Source: Stenotrophomonas tumulicola (GTDB taxonomy: Bacteria > Pseudomonadota > Gammaproteobacteria > Xanthomonadales > Xanthomonadaceae). From it: a stretch of 64,000 nt of DNA. The stretch lies in assembly GCF_014117215.1 (NCBI RefSeq), contig NZ_JACGXS010000001.1, forward strand, positions 682,001-746,000, read 5' to 3'. Position 1 is the first letter of the stretch; every line of letters starts with the position of its first letter. Made by a program: the position numbers and the translations under genes. The notes under the pieces were generated by a model. That model saw nothing but the letters and a program-made list of their open reading frames with translations. It did not search any database and was not told where the DNA came from. This document shows, piece by piece, positions 26,017 through 35,032 of this stretch.

Positions 26017-26954
26017 TCATATGGATTTGGCCAGGCGGTACAGCAGGAAGCCGCCGACCAGCTCCAGGCCAAGCGCTGCCAGCAGCAGCTTGTGGCCCTG
26101 GGGGTCGCGCAGCATCGGCTCGAAGAAGTCGGGGCTGGCAAGCGCCATCAGCAGGGCGCTGATGGGCGGCAGCAGCCCGAGCACCCAGGCCGACATCCGG
26201 GTTTCGGACGTGGTGGCCTTGAGTTCCTGCTGGGCCTGGTCGAGGTCGCGCATGAAATCGCTCAGCCGCTGCAGCACCTGGTCGGAGCGGCCACCGATGC
26301 GCACGCACACGCCCATCACCACCGACAGCACCTCCAGTGCTTCCACCCGCCATGGCGCCGCGGCCTGTGCCAGCGCGCGGTCCAGGTCCATGCCCGAGCG
26401 CGCGTTGCGCAGGGTGGCATCGAGCAGGTCGCGCAGCGGCGTGATGGTCTGGCCGGATGCGTTCTGGAATGACATCTGCAGGCTGTTGCCCAGCGCGGTC
26501 AGCCGCACCAGGTTGTCCAGGAAGTCGGGAAGCTGGCGGATCAACTTGCGCTGCAGCGCATTGACGCGACGCTGCAGCAGCAGCCAGGCGACCAGTGCGT
26601 ACAGGCCCAGGGTGATCGGAAAGGCCCAGCCGGTGCCCAGCCGCAGGGCGGCGAACGTGGCCAGTGCAAGGCCCGGCACCAGCACCAGCAACGGGGCACG
26701 CCAACCGGGACGGATGCCGGCCCGGATCAGGGTGGAATCCCAGGGCAACGGTCGCTTGCCGCCGGCACCGGTGCTGCCGGGCACGGCCAGCAGGGCGGCG
26801 GCGGACGTTGCCGGCGCGCCACGGTGCAGGCGTTGTTCGGCATGGCCCAACGATGCCTGCGTCCGTGCGCGGCGCTGTGCGTTGCCCAGCAGCAGCAACG
26901 CGCAGGCAGCAAGCAGGACGGCCAGGCTGAGCAGGAGCAGGACCATGCCCATCG

Positions 26955-26958
<4 letters not shown>
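26017..26958 (-). CDS. tadB: TadB inner-membrane platform protein
   Basis: A 313-residue T2SSF protein. An N-terminal helix ([23 protein letters not shown]) is followed by two more ([39 protein letters not shown]). The cytoplasmic T2SSF domain is [80 protein letters not shown], and a C-terminal helix closes the protein. Its start overlaps the tadA stop by 4 bp (ATGA), indicating translational coupling. Confidence 0.92.
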
Positions 26959-28285
<1,327 letters not shown>

Positions 28286-28301
<16 letters not shown>

Positions 28302-29536
28302 TGCAGGCTACTCAATGCGTTGGCGAACCTGTCGCGCAGTCCATGCGCTTCAGGCGTGCTGGTGGTCGGGTCGAACCGGGCGAGCAGCGGAGCGAGTGCA
28401 CGCAGGTACGGGTCGCGAGGTGCGTCGTCGAGCAGCAGGCGGCCATGGCTGGCGCTGGCGCGCAACCGTGGCCGGTCCGGCAGGGTGGCCAGCAGTGGCA
28501 GCTGGAAACGCTGTGCGATCTGCGCAGCGGAAAGGCCGGCCTCATCATCGTCGCGGTTGACGATCAGCTTCAACCGATCGCCGGCTTCGCGCAGGCCGGC
28601 CGGCAACTGGCGCAGCAACTGATCCAGCGAGACCAGGCTGGCGATGGCGTTGTCGGTGAGCAGCCATACTTCATCGGCGGCTTCCAGCAGGGCACCCGGC
28701 ACCTGCCGCAGCGGGGTGCCACCGAGATCGCACAGCACGCTGCAGAACAGCCCGCGCAGGCGCTGCAGCAACAGGCCGGGATCGCTGGGTGGCAACGCCT
28801 CGCTGCCGGGGGCGCGGTCGAGCAGCACCAGCCCGCTGGGATGCCGCGCCATGGCGGTGCGGGCCAGCGTGGCATCGATGCGGCTGGCGCCGCGCAGCGC
28901 TTCGTCGTAATGGAACTGGCTGTCGATATTGAGGTACAGCGCCAGGTCACCGGCTGGCTGGCTCATGTCCAGCAGCAGCACGTCCTGCTGGTTGCCGGCC
29001 GCACGCATCTGCTGCGCCAGCACGCACAGGTGGGCGGCCAGCGTGCTGCTGCCCATGCCGGTGCGCACGCCCAGCAACAAGGTGACCGGTGCCTTGCGGC
29101 CCGGCTCCGGCATCGGTGCGGATGCCGATGGCGCGGCGGCGCGCTTGAGTACGTTCTGTACTTCTTCGGCATCGGCGTCGAGATCGATGAAGTCACGCAG
29201 GCCGATGCGCAGGGCGGCCACCACGCCTTCCACCTGCGGCACGCTGGTGGAACCGACGGCGACCAGGCACAGGTCCGGGCGCATCTGCCGCAACTGGCGT
29301 ACCAGCTCGGCCGACGCGGTGGCGCGCGCGGCATGGAAGTCCAGCAGCACCACCGCCTGTGCGCCCACCCGCAGCTGCTGCACGGCACCGGGGAAGCCGG
29401 CATCGTGATGGCCCAGCGTCCAGTGCGCAGGCAGCTTGGCCGCCAGCTTCGGCACCAGGTCGCGGTCGCTGGCGAGCACGACCAGGTTCATCGGCATTCC
29501 CGACGAAGGCAGGCGGTGGTCGATGGCGAGTGACAT
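28286..29536 (-). CDS. tadZ: TadZ/CpaE-type localisation ATPase with altered P-loop
   Basis: A 416-residue protein from ATG 29536. The N-terminal atypical receiver-like domain has AQAVVLLDFHAARATASAEL and RPDLCLVAVGSTS. The C-terminal half is a MinD/ParA-like ATPase: LLLGVRTGMGSSTLAAHLCV, VLLLDMSQPAGDLALYLNID and LLDRAPGSEAL. The deviant Walker A should read KGGxGKT; here it reads GMGSST, so both lysines are missing. TadZ members place the pilus machine at the pole, and some are known to be atypical ATPases. It is followed by tadA with a 16-bp overlap. Confidence 0.88.
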
Positions 29537-29559
29537 GCGCTGCGTGCTCCGGCCATGGC

Positions 29560-30894
29560 TCAGCGTGAGAAGCCTGGGACGGCGTCCGGACCGGCCGGTC
29601 CGATCAGCCAGGAGCCCCATACCGGAAGGTTGGCACGGGCTTCGCGTTCGCCGGGCAGCGGCAGTTCGGTATTGCGTGCCAGCGGCTTCACCAGGCGTGG
29701 GGTGACGATGATCACCAGCTCCTTGTCCTGGCGCTTGTAGTCCAGGTTGCGGAAGAACGAACCGATGATGGGCAGGTCACCCAGCAATGGCAGCTTGTTG
29801 ACGGTGGAGGCGATGGTGCTGCTGACCAGGCCACCGATGACGAAGCTTTCGCCATCGCCGAGTTCGACCGTGGTGTCGGCACGGCGGGTGCTGATGGAAG
29901 GCACCTGCACGCCGTTGAGGGTCAGCGCATTGCTGTAGTCCAGGTCGCTGGCTTCCGGTGCCACCTTGAGCGCGATGCGATCAGCCGAGAGCACGGTCGG
30001 CGATACGGTCAGGCCGATGCCGAACGGCTTGAAGGTGATGGTGGTGGTGCCCAGGCCCTGTGGCTCGAGCAGCGGCAGCTCACCGCCGGCGAGGAAGCTG
30101 GCGCTCTGGCCGGACAGCGCGACCAGCGTGGGCTCGGCCAGCACGCGTGCCATGCCGTTGCTCTGCAACAGGTCGATGTCCGCGCTCCACAGGTCCTTGC
30201 TGGAACCGAACACCAGCTTGAATGCCGACTGCAGCGGCGTGCTGCTGCCGCTGTCGCCATCACCACCGCTGGCGGTGCCGCCCGGGCGGGCGATGCCATA
30301 CGAGAAGCCGCCGTTCTGGTTCTGGAAGTTGATGCCGATCTGGCGCAGCACGCTGCGGTTGAATTCCACGATCTTCACTTCGATCTGGACCACGCCGCCG
30401 GGGCCGACCGTGGACACATCAGCGACCTGGCCTTCGCCGCCGGCAGCGGCGTCGGCGGCCTTGCGCACCTGCGCATGGTCCAGCAGCGAGGGGCTGTTGC
30501 CACTGATCAGCGCCTGGTTGCCCTGTACGGTCAACGCGGCGTCGTTGCTGCGGGTCAGGCCATCCTGGACCGCGCTGCGCACGTCTACCTGCAGGCGCTG
30601 CGGATCGGTCTGGCCACGCTGCCACAACAGCAGGGTGGTGGTGCCCGGCGCCTTGCCCACCAGCAGCGCCTGGCGGTTGCCACGCAGCATCACCACATCG
30701 GCCACCGACGGATCGGCGATGGCCACCCGTTCCAGGTTGGCCGGCAGCGGCCACGGCCGCTGCTCGTGGGTCTGCAGCACGAAATCCGCTGCAGCGTCGG
30801 CCTGCACCATCAGCGGGCAGGCGACGGCGACGAACACGGTTGCCAGCAGGAGCGGGCGCAGGAACAGCCGACGGGGATTGTTACGTGGGGTCAT
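29560..30894 (-). CDS. rcpA: RcpA/CpaC outer-membrane secretin
   Basis: A 444-residue secretin. A signal peptide (LFLRPLLLATVFVAVACPLMVQADA) leads to the BON/STN-like N-domain (ERVAIADPSVADVVMLRGNR, LLVGKAPGTTTLLLW). The secretin core includes VQIEVKIVEFNRSVLRQIGI, MARVLAEPTLVALSGQSASF and LAGGELPLL. It ends GDGESFVIGGLVSSTIASTV, KLPLLGDLPIIGSFFR, KELVIIVTPRLVKP, the classic C-terminal secretin signature. It forms the outer-membrane pore for Flp pili. ATG 30894 is preferred; a TTG at 30915 that overlaps the cpaB stop is an alternative. Confidence 0.94.
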   Translation of the reverse strand: MTPRNNPRRLFLRPLLLATVFVAVACPLMVQADAAADFVLQTHEQRPWPLPANLERVAIADPSVADVVMLRGNRQALLVGKAPGTTTLLLWQRGQTDPQRLQVDVRSAVQDGLTRSNDAALTVQGNQALISGNSPSLLDHAQVRKAADAAAGGEGQVADVSTVGPGGVVQIEVKIVEFNRSVLRQIGINFQNQNGGFSYGIARPGGTASGGDGDSGSSTPLQSAFKLVFGSSKDLWSADIDLLQSNGMARVLAEPTLVALSGQSASFLAGGELPLLEPQGLGTTTITFKPFGIGLTVSPTVLSADRIALKVAPEASDLDYSNALTLNGVQVPSISTRRADTTVELGDGESFVIGGLVSSTIASTVNKLPLLGDLPIIGSFFRNLDYKRQDKELVIIVTPRLVKPLARNTELPLPGEREARANLPVWGSWLIGPAGPDAVPGFSR

Positions 30895-30911
30895 GATCGG
30901 TCTCGTCGAGT

Positions 30912-31928
30912 TCAAGGGGTGCCGCCGCCGCGGATGATTTCAATGCCAGCCGCGCGCGGTGCCGCGGCCCGGCGCACGGGTGCCGCTGCCTGCGGGGGGC
31001 GCACACTGCTGCGGCCTGCCAGTGCATCGCCGTCGATGCCGGCGTATGCATCGTTTTCCGGATCGGTAAGTGCAGCGGTGCGTTCGGCATCCAGGCCACG
31101 CGCGGGCGCCAGCACCGGGCGCGGCAGCGGGAACAGTGATGGATCGGCGATGCCGGTGTCGGCCGGATTGCGCAGGGCCAGGAACAGCTTGCCCTGCTGG
31201 GCACCGAGCAGCAGGCGGTTCGCATCGGCCACCGGCACCGCCAGCACGGCGCTGCGGGCAGGCTGTTCGGGGCGGTTGCTGCCGCTGCCGCTGTTGCTGC
31301 CGGAGCCACGGATGTCTGCGGCACGGGGATCGCTGTCCGCGCTGGCGGTGGCTTCCTGCTCGCCCTGCGGCTGCGTCGGATGCAGGTCCTGCATGCCGTA
31401 GCTGAGCACGCGCAGCCGTGACAGCAGCAGGCGCGTCTGTGCCGATTGTTCTTTCTCACCCAGCCCCTGCGCGCCGCGCAGGTTGAGGAATACGTCGACG
31501 AAATCGCCGGGCAGGATGCGGTTGCCGGCGGCAGCCAGTTCATCCACCGGCACCGCCAGTGCACGCTCGCCCGGGCGCAGTTGCAAGGAGAAGCCCTGCG
31601 CCAGCAGGCCCTGCTGCAGCAGGGTGCCTTCGGGCACGTCCTGGGTGGGAACCAGGCCGATCACGCTGGACACATCCAGGAACGCCCCGGACGGTGCCTG
31701 CGGGCGGCTGGCCATGCGCACCTGACCTGGCTCGATCGGCACGCCGGCTGCCAGCCGGCCACTGGCCTCGACCACCATCACCGCCTGCGGTGCCTCGGCG
31801 GCGACACTGGTGGGGGTGCTGGCCGGTGGCGCGCTGGTGGCACGTCGGCCGACCACGAGGGCAATCAGCGCCAACAGCACGGCAAGGGCGATCAGGGCGA
31901 TGGCGGCGATGCGGGTGAATTTGAGCAT
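30912..31928 (-). CDS. cpaB: CpaB/RcpC pilus assembly protein
   Basis: A 338-residue protein with one N-terminal membrane helix (IAAIALIALAVLLALIALVVG). Two SAF-like beta-clip regions follow: VMVVEASGRLAAGVPIEPGQ, VPTQDVPEGTLLQQGLLAQG, and LRPGERALAVPVDELAAAGN, RILPGDFVDVFLNL. A Gly/Ser-rich linker (about 200-225) and an Ala/Pro/Arg tail are less conserved. CpaB is a periplasmic partner of the secretin. It lies between tadE and rcpA in the operon. Confidence 0.92.
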   Translation of the reverse strand: MLKFTRIAAIALIALAVLLALIALVVGRRATSAPPASTPTSVAAEAPQAVMVVEASGRLAAGVPIEPGQVRMASRPQAPSGAFLDVSSVIGLVPTQDVPEGTLLQQGLLAQGFSLQLRPGERALAVPVDELAAAGNRILPGDFVDVFLNLRGAQGLGEKEQSAQTRLLLSRLRVLSYGMQDLHPTQPQGEQEATASADSDPRAADIRGSGSNSGSGSNRPEQPARSAVLAVPVADANRLLLGAQQGKLFLALRNPADTGIADPSLFPLPRPVLAPARGLDAERTAALTDPENDAYAGIDGDALAGRSSVRPPQAAAPVRRAAAPRAAGIEIIRGGGTP

Positions 31929-31948
31929 GGAGCTTCTCCTGGCGCCTC

Positions 31949-32437
31949 TCAGTTGCTGCCCACGTCAAGCTGGGCGACGGCGATACTGCTGATGGGTTTG
32001 TCCAGCACCCAGCCATAGAGACGGCCGGTTCCGGGCAAGAAAGGGTGGCTGCCGTAGTCGTAGCTGACCGCGACGTGGATGCATTGCGTATCAGCCAGGC
32101 CGTCGCACGGTGCCGGCATGGACACGACGATCGGCGCCGCGGCGGCGTTGCTGCAGCTCACGCTGTCGCCGCTGTAGGCCAGCAGCCATTGCATGGAGCG
32201 CTGCGCGGCCTCGCAGGCGGCGACACGGCGTTGTTCGGTGGTGCCAAAGCGCAGCGAGGCACGTGCGCCTTCGGACGAGGCGGTGGCCAGGGTCTGCTGC
32301 ACGGCCATGATCATCACCCCGGTATAGGTGAGCAGCAGCAGCGGCAGCACGCCCAGCATCAGCATGAAGGCATATTCAATGGTGACCACGCCACGCTGGC
32401 GGCGACGGTTCGGCTGAGGGCGCATGCTGATGCTCAT
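31949..32437 (-). CDS. tadE: TadE-like minor pseudopilin
   Basis: A 162-residue protein starting at ATG 32437 with GGAGG seven bases upstream. The prepilin site is RRRQRG/VVTIEYAFMLMLGVLP, with Glu at +5 of the mature chain, followed by the helix LLLLTYTGVMIMAVQQ. This is the TadE signature. The mature part has two cysteine pairs. It should be cleaved by the CpaA/TadV peptidase encoded just upstream. The start overlaps cpaA by 4 bp. No separate TadF gene is seen. Confidence 0.88.
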   Translation of the reverse strand: MSISMRPQPNRRRQRGVVTIEYAFMLMLGVLPLLLLTYTGVMIMAVQQTLATASSEGARASLRFGTTEQRRVAACEAAQRSMQWLLAYSGDSVSCSNAAAAPIVVSMPAPCDGLADTQCIHVAVSYDYGSHPFLPGTGRLYGWVLDKPISSIAVAQLDVGSN

Positions 32438-32979
32438 GGGGAGCCTCCGTTGATGGACCACAGCACCCAGGCGATGGCCGCGAAGCCGAGATAGGCGGCA
32501 TAGGGAATGCCGACGCGTCCCTGGCGTGCAGCCTGCATCGTCTGCAGGGCAGGGCGTTGCTGCAGACGGTCCGATATCTGGTTCTGCAAGCTCATGGCGC
32601 GCATCGGCAGGAATCCCCGCACGCCGCGCCAGACATAAACTGTGACGGAATGCAGGCCTGCGAGCAGACTTGCACCGATCCAAACCGGTAGAAGTGCCTG
32701 CCAGCCCAACAGGAAACCCAGCACGGCGAAGAACTTGACGTCGCCGGCACCCATCCAGCGGATGGCATAGAAGGGAATCAGCGCGGCAAAGCCAATCAGC
32801 AGGCCGAGCAGGTGGGGGAGAATGTCAGTGAATGAAGAAGAGAGCGCCGAGGCCGCAACAAGTACGGCCCCAACGCCGGCTCCCGCCAGCAGCCAGGTAT
32901 TGGGGACACGACGAGCGTACAGATCGCTGATCACGATCCGCAGACTCAAGGCCATGGCCAGCAGACCCAAGGCGGTCAT
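32434..32979 (-). CDS. cpaA: CpaA/TadV prepilin peptidase
   Basis: A 181-residue A24 aspartic peptidase. I choose ATG 32979 because GGAGGAGCAGGAAG directly precedes it. The two catalytic aspartates are in RIVISDLYARRVPN and in the GxGD motif RWMGAGDVKFFAVLGF. Four to five membrane helices are visible. It lacks the N-methylation cysteine domain of GspO/PilD, as usual for TadV. It processes the Flp and TadE prepilins encoded on either side. Confidence 0.92.
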   Translation of the reverse strand: MTALGLLAMALSLRIVISDLYARRVPNTWLLAGAGVGAVLVAASALSSSFTDILPHLLGLLIGFAALIPFYAIRWMGAGDVKFFAVLGFLLGWQALLPVWIGASLLAGLHSVTVYVWRGVRGFLPMRAMSLQNQISDRLQQRPALQTMQAARQGRVGIPYAAYLGFAAIAWVLWSINGGSP

Positions 32980-33083
32980 CTTCCTGCTCCTCCGGTGAGC
33001 AATCATTCGGCGCACGTGCGCCGTGCATGCCAGATCCATTAGCAATGCATGGCACAGCGCTTGCGGAACGTTGTCGAGCCAAC

Positions 33084-33257
33084 TTACGCAGTCTTGACGA
33101 CGGCTTCGAGAGTTTTGAAGAGCTCGGTGAAGAACGACGTGATCGCTGGCTTGGCAGTTGCAACCAGAATGCCGGCGACAATCGCAGCCAGCAGGCCATA
33201 TTCCAGCGCGGTAACGCCGTCTTCTTCTTTGAGGAACTTACGGATGGATGCGTTCAT
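33084..33257 (-). CDS. flp: Flp major pilin
   Basis: A 57-residue Flp prepilin starting at ATG 33257 after AAGGAG. The leader MNASIRKFLKEEDG is cut between Gly14 and Val15. The mature protein starts VTALEYGLLAAIVAGILVAT, with the Glu-Tyr pair at +5/+6 that defines Flp pilins. A short hydrophilic C-terminus follows. It is the first gene of the tad operon, 104 bp before cpaA. Confidence 0.95.
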   Translation of the reverse strand: MNASIRKFLKEEDGVTALEYGLLAAIVAGILVATAKPAITSFFTELFKTLEAVVKTA

Positions 33258-33616
33258 GGCAGTGAACTCCTTATCTTGGTTGGGTATTCCACGGAAACTG
33301 CGCCAATGGTCGATACGGCTCCGCCGCAACCATTTTCGTTCCCCGTCCATTCCCTGGGCGGGTAGCGGCTCCGGTATTGGAGCCTGCATGTCGTGGTAGC
33401 CAACTGCCAGGTTCTTTCGCTGACGACGCCGATAAAGAAGCGTCCAGGAGAACGGTTCCATCCGATAGCGTTTTCACTATTGTTCCCCGTCAGGCAGCCA
33501 GATGTCCCCCGGCGAGCCACCGTGCAGCTACTTTGCCCTACTTTCACCGCGCGACAACATCAATCGCTATGCAAATTCGGCAGGAATGCAGAATGTGATC
33601 GCCAGGTATGTCTAGA

Positions 33617-33632
33617 CGTGAGTTGAATCACA
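33617..33632. promoter_or_regulatory. CRP/Clp-like binding site
   Basis: CGTGA-GTTGAA-TCACA differs from the CRP/Clp consensus TGTGA-N6-TCACA by one base. Xanthomonadaceae use the CRP homologue Clp as a global regulator of adhesion and exoproducts. The site is 360 bp before flp and 215 bp before the AraC-type gene. Confidence 0.55.
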
Positions 33633-33658
33633 TTCCAAAAAAAATCGTGATAGGTTTT

Positions 33659-33676
33659 GCGTCAAAAAATTGACGC
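33659..33676. promoter_or_regulatory. Perfect inverted repeat GCGTCAA-N4-TTGACGC
   Basis: Arms GCGTCAA (33659-33665) and TTGACGC (33670-33676) flank AAAA. This is 26 bp from the CRP/Clp-like site. It could be an operator for an unknown dimeric regulator. Confidence 0.4.
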
Positions 33677-33846
33677 GTGTTTGGATCGATATACATCAAG
33701 TTATCAATTCGACAATATTGGTTTACTGCCGGACTTATTCAGGCATACTTGATTAGGAAAGCGTGAAGCGCATGACAGGCGCACACGCAGCGCGCCAGCC
33801 AGGGTGGCGCACGGGATAATCAAGAAACACGGGGGCGATCACTGTC

Positions 33847-34830
33847 ATGGCCGATGGTGTAGGAGACGGCACGTGCAGGGACGAGTTGAGGCCGGTTGAC
33901 CTGGCTACGCTCGCCAGCGTGCTGCGGGTATGCGATGTCGAACTCGTGCTGCTTGACGGCAAGGGGCCGCGTGCGGCCATCGATTCGCGCGTCCATGACG
34001 AAGCATTGTTCTGCAGCGCCCGGCTTGGCTTCCAGGCCCGTGGCCGCTTCATGCTGCCCACCGATTGGGCACTGATCGGTTTCGTCCATGAGGCCGATCC
34101 ATTGTTGAGCTGGTGCCATGGCGTGCCGCTTGCCGCGGGCACCGTGCTGACGGTGTTGCCGGAAGGCATCAGCGAGTTCGCGCTTGCCGCAGGGACGCGC
34201 CTGACCGTGGTGCTGGTTCCCGTGGCACGCCTGCAACGCAAGCTTTCCGAACTGAGCCTGCGCAGCACGCCTCCATCGGGGCAGGCGCTGAGTTTGTTCA
34301 CCGTCGGCGAGGGCGCGCCGCTGGCGAATCATTACGCTGGCCTGCAGCGCGTGCTGGCCAGTGGCGATGCCGCTGCACTGGCCACGCACGGTACCGATGC
34401 ATTGCTGCATGAGCACGTGCAGGCGCTGCTGGCGTCGGGCCCGGGCGAGCATCCGGTGAACACCCGTGCACGCCGGACGCACTACCTGATCGTGCAGCGT
34501 GCGGAGAACTTCATGCGGCTCAACCTGCGCCACAACATCTATATGAATGAGATCTGTGACGCGGCCGGTGTCAGCGAGCGTGGCCTGCGCTATGCGTTCG
34601 AAGATCTGTTCGGCATCTCGCCCAACCGTTACCTGTCGATGCTGCGCCTGTGCGCGGCGTGCCGCGGGCTGTCGACCGCCGATGGCGGCCGCCGTTCGGT
34701 CAAGGCCATCGCACTGAGTTGCGGGCTGTGGGATCTGTCGCGCTTTGCCGACAACTACCGCAAGGTATTCGGCGAACTGCCCAGCGATACGCTGATGCGC
34801 GCCCCTGGTGCGCTCGGCCAGCCGGCGTGA
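33847..34830 (+). CDS. AraC family transcriptional regulator
   Basis: A 327-residue regulator. The N-terminal ~220 residues form an AraC-binding-like sensor domain (VCDVELVLLDGKGPRAAIDS, FMLPTDWALIGFVHEADPLL, GTVLTVLPEGISEFALAAGT). The C-terminal double helix-turn-helix is NLRHNIYMNEICDAAGVSER, GLRYAFEDLFGISPNRYLSM and SVKAIALSCGLWDLSRFADN, YRKVFGELPSD. It is divergent from the flp operon and sits 202 bp upstream of the adhesin gene on the same strand. Phased repeats in that gap make the adhesin a likely target. The ligand is unknown. Confidence 0.9.
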   Translation: MADGVGDGTCRDELRPVDLATLASVLRVCDVELVLLDGKGPRAAIDSRVHDEALFCSARLGFQARGRFMLPTDWALIGFVHEADPLLSWCHGVPLAAGTVLTVLPEGISEFALAAGTRLTVVLVPVARLQRKLSELSLRSTPPSGQALSLFTVGEGAPLANHYAGLQRVLASGDAAALATHGTDALLHEHVQALLASGPGEHPVNTRARRTHYLIVQRAENFMRLNLRHNIYMNEICDAAGVSERGLRYAFEDLFGISPNRYLSMLRLCAACRGLSTADGGRRSVKAIALSCGLWDLSRFADNYRKVFGELPSDTLMRAPGALGQPA

Positions 34831-34860
34831 TCGGCATGCCCGGCACCGGCTGGAAAGTGC

Positions 34861-34944
34861 TTTGCCGGAATTGCATAGGCTGCTGCCGATTCCGGTGATG
34901 GTTTTGCCGGATCGGCCGATTGTCCTGCCGGAATGAAGTGCCCC
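34861..34944 (+). promoter_or_regulatory. Four direct repeats at 21-bp spacing before the adhesin
   Basis: The core TGCCGGA occurs at 34863, 34905 and 34926, and the variant TGCCGAT at 34884. All four lie exactly 21 bp apart, i.e. two helix turns. Flanks are similar (TTTGCCGGAA, TTTGCCGGAT, CCTGCCGGAA). This is the arrangement expected for direct-repeat sites of an AraC-type activator. Confidence 0.55.
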
Positions 34945-34968
34945 GCCTGCGCTGCACGCGCTGAAATA

Positions 34969-35003
34969 TGAGTCACCTGCCGCTCGGCAGCCCAACTGAC
35001 TCA
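34969..35003 (+). promoter_or_regulatory. Nested inverted repeats in the adhesin leader
   Basis: Outer arms TGAGTCA (34969-34975) and TGACTCA (34997-35003) enclose inner arms CTGCCG (34977-34982) and CGGCAG (34985-34990). The structure ends 29 bp before the adhesin ATG and about 20 bp before its GGGGGA ribosome site. It could be an RNA hairpin or an operator. Confidence 0.4.
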
Positions 35004-35032
35004 CGCAGCGCCGTCCACGGGGGACAGAACTC

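Larger units (their letters stand above)
33258..33846. promoter_or_regulatory. AT-rich divergent control region of flp/tad and the AraC gene
   Basis: These 589 bases carry no convincing gene. From about 33540 to 33750 the sequence is clearly AT-richer than the rest of the window, with runs of A and several partial palindromes. It contains the CRP/Clp-like site and inverted repeat listed separately. It must carry the promoter of the flp operon on one strand and of the AraC-type gene on the other. I could not fix -35/-10 boxes with confidence. Confidence 0.6.

Noticed and set aside
33540..33750. AT-rich tract as an island boundary or replication origin
   Set aside because: No direct repeats, att-like sites, DnaA boxes or integrase are seen; a promoter region explains it better.
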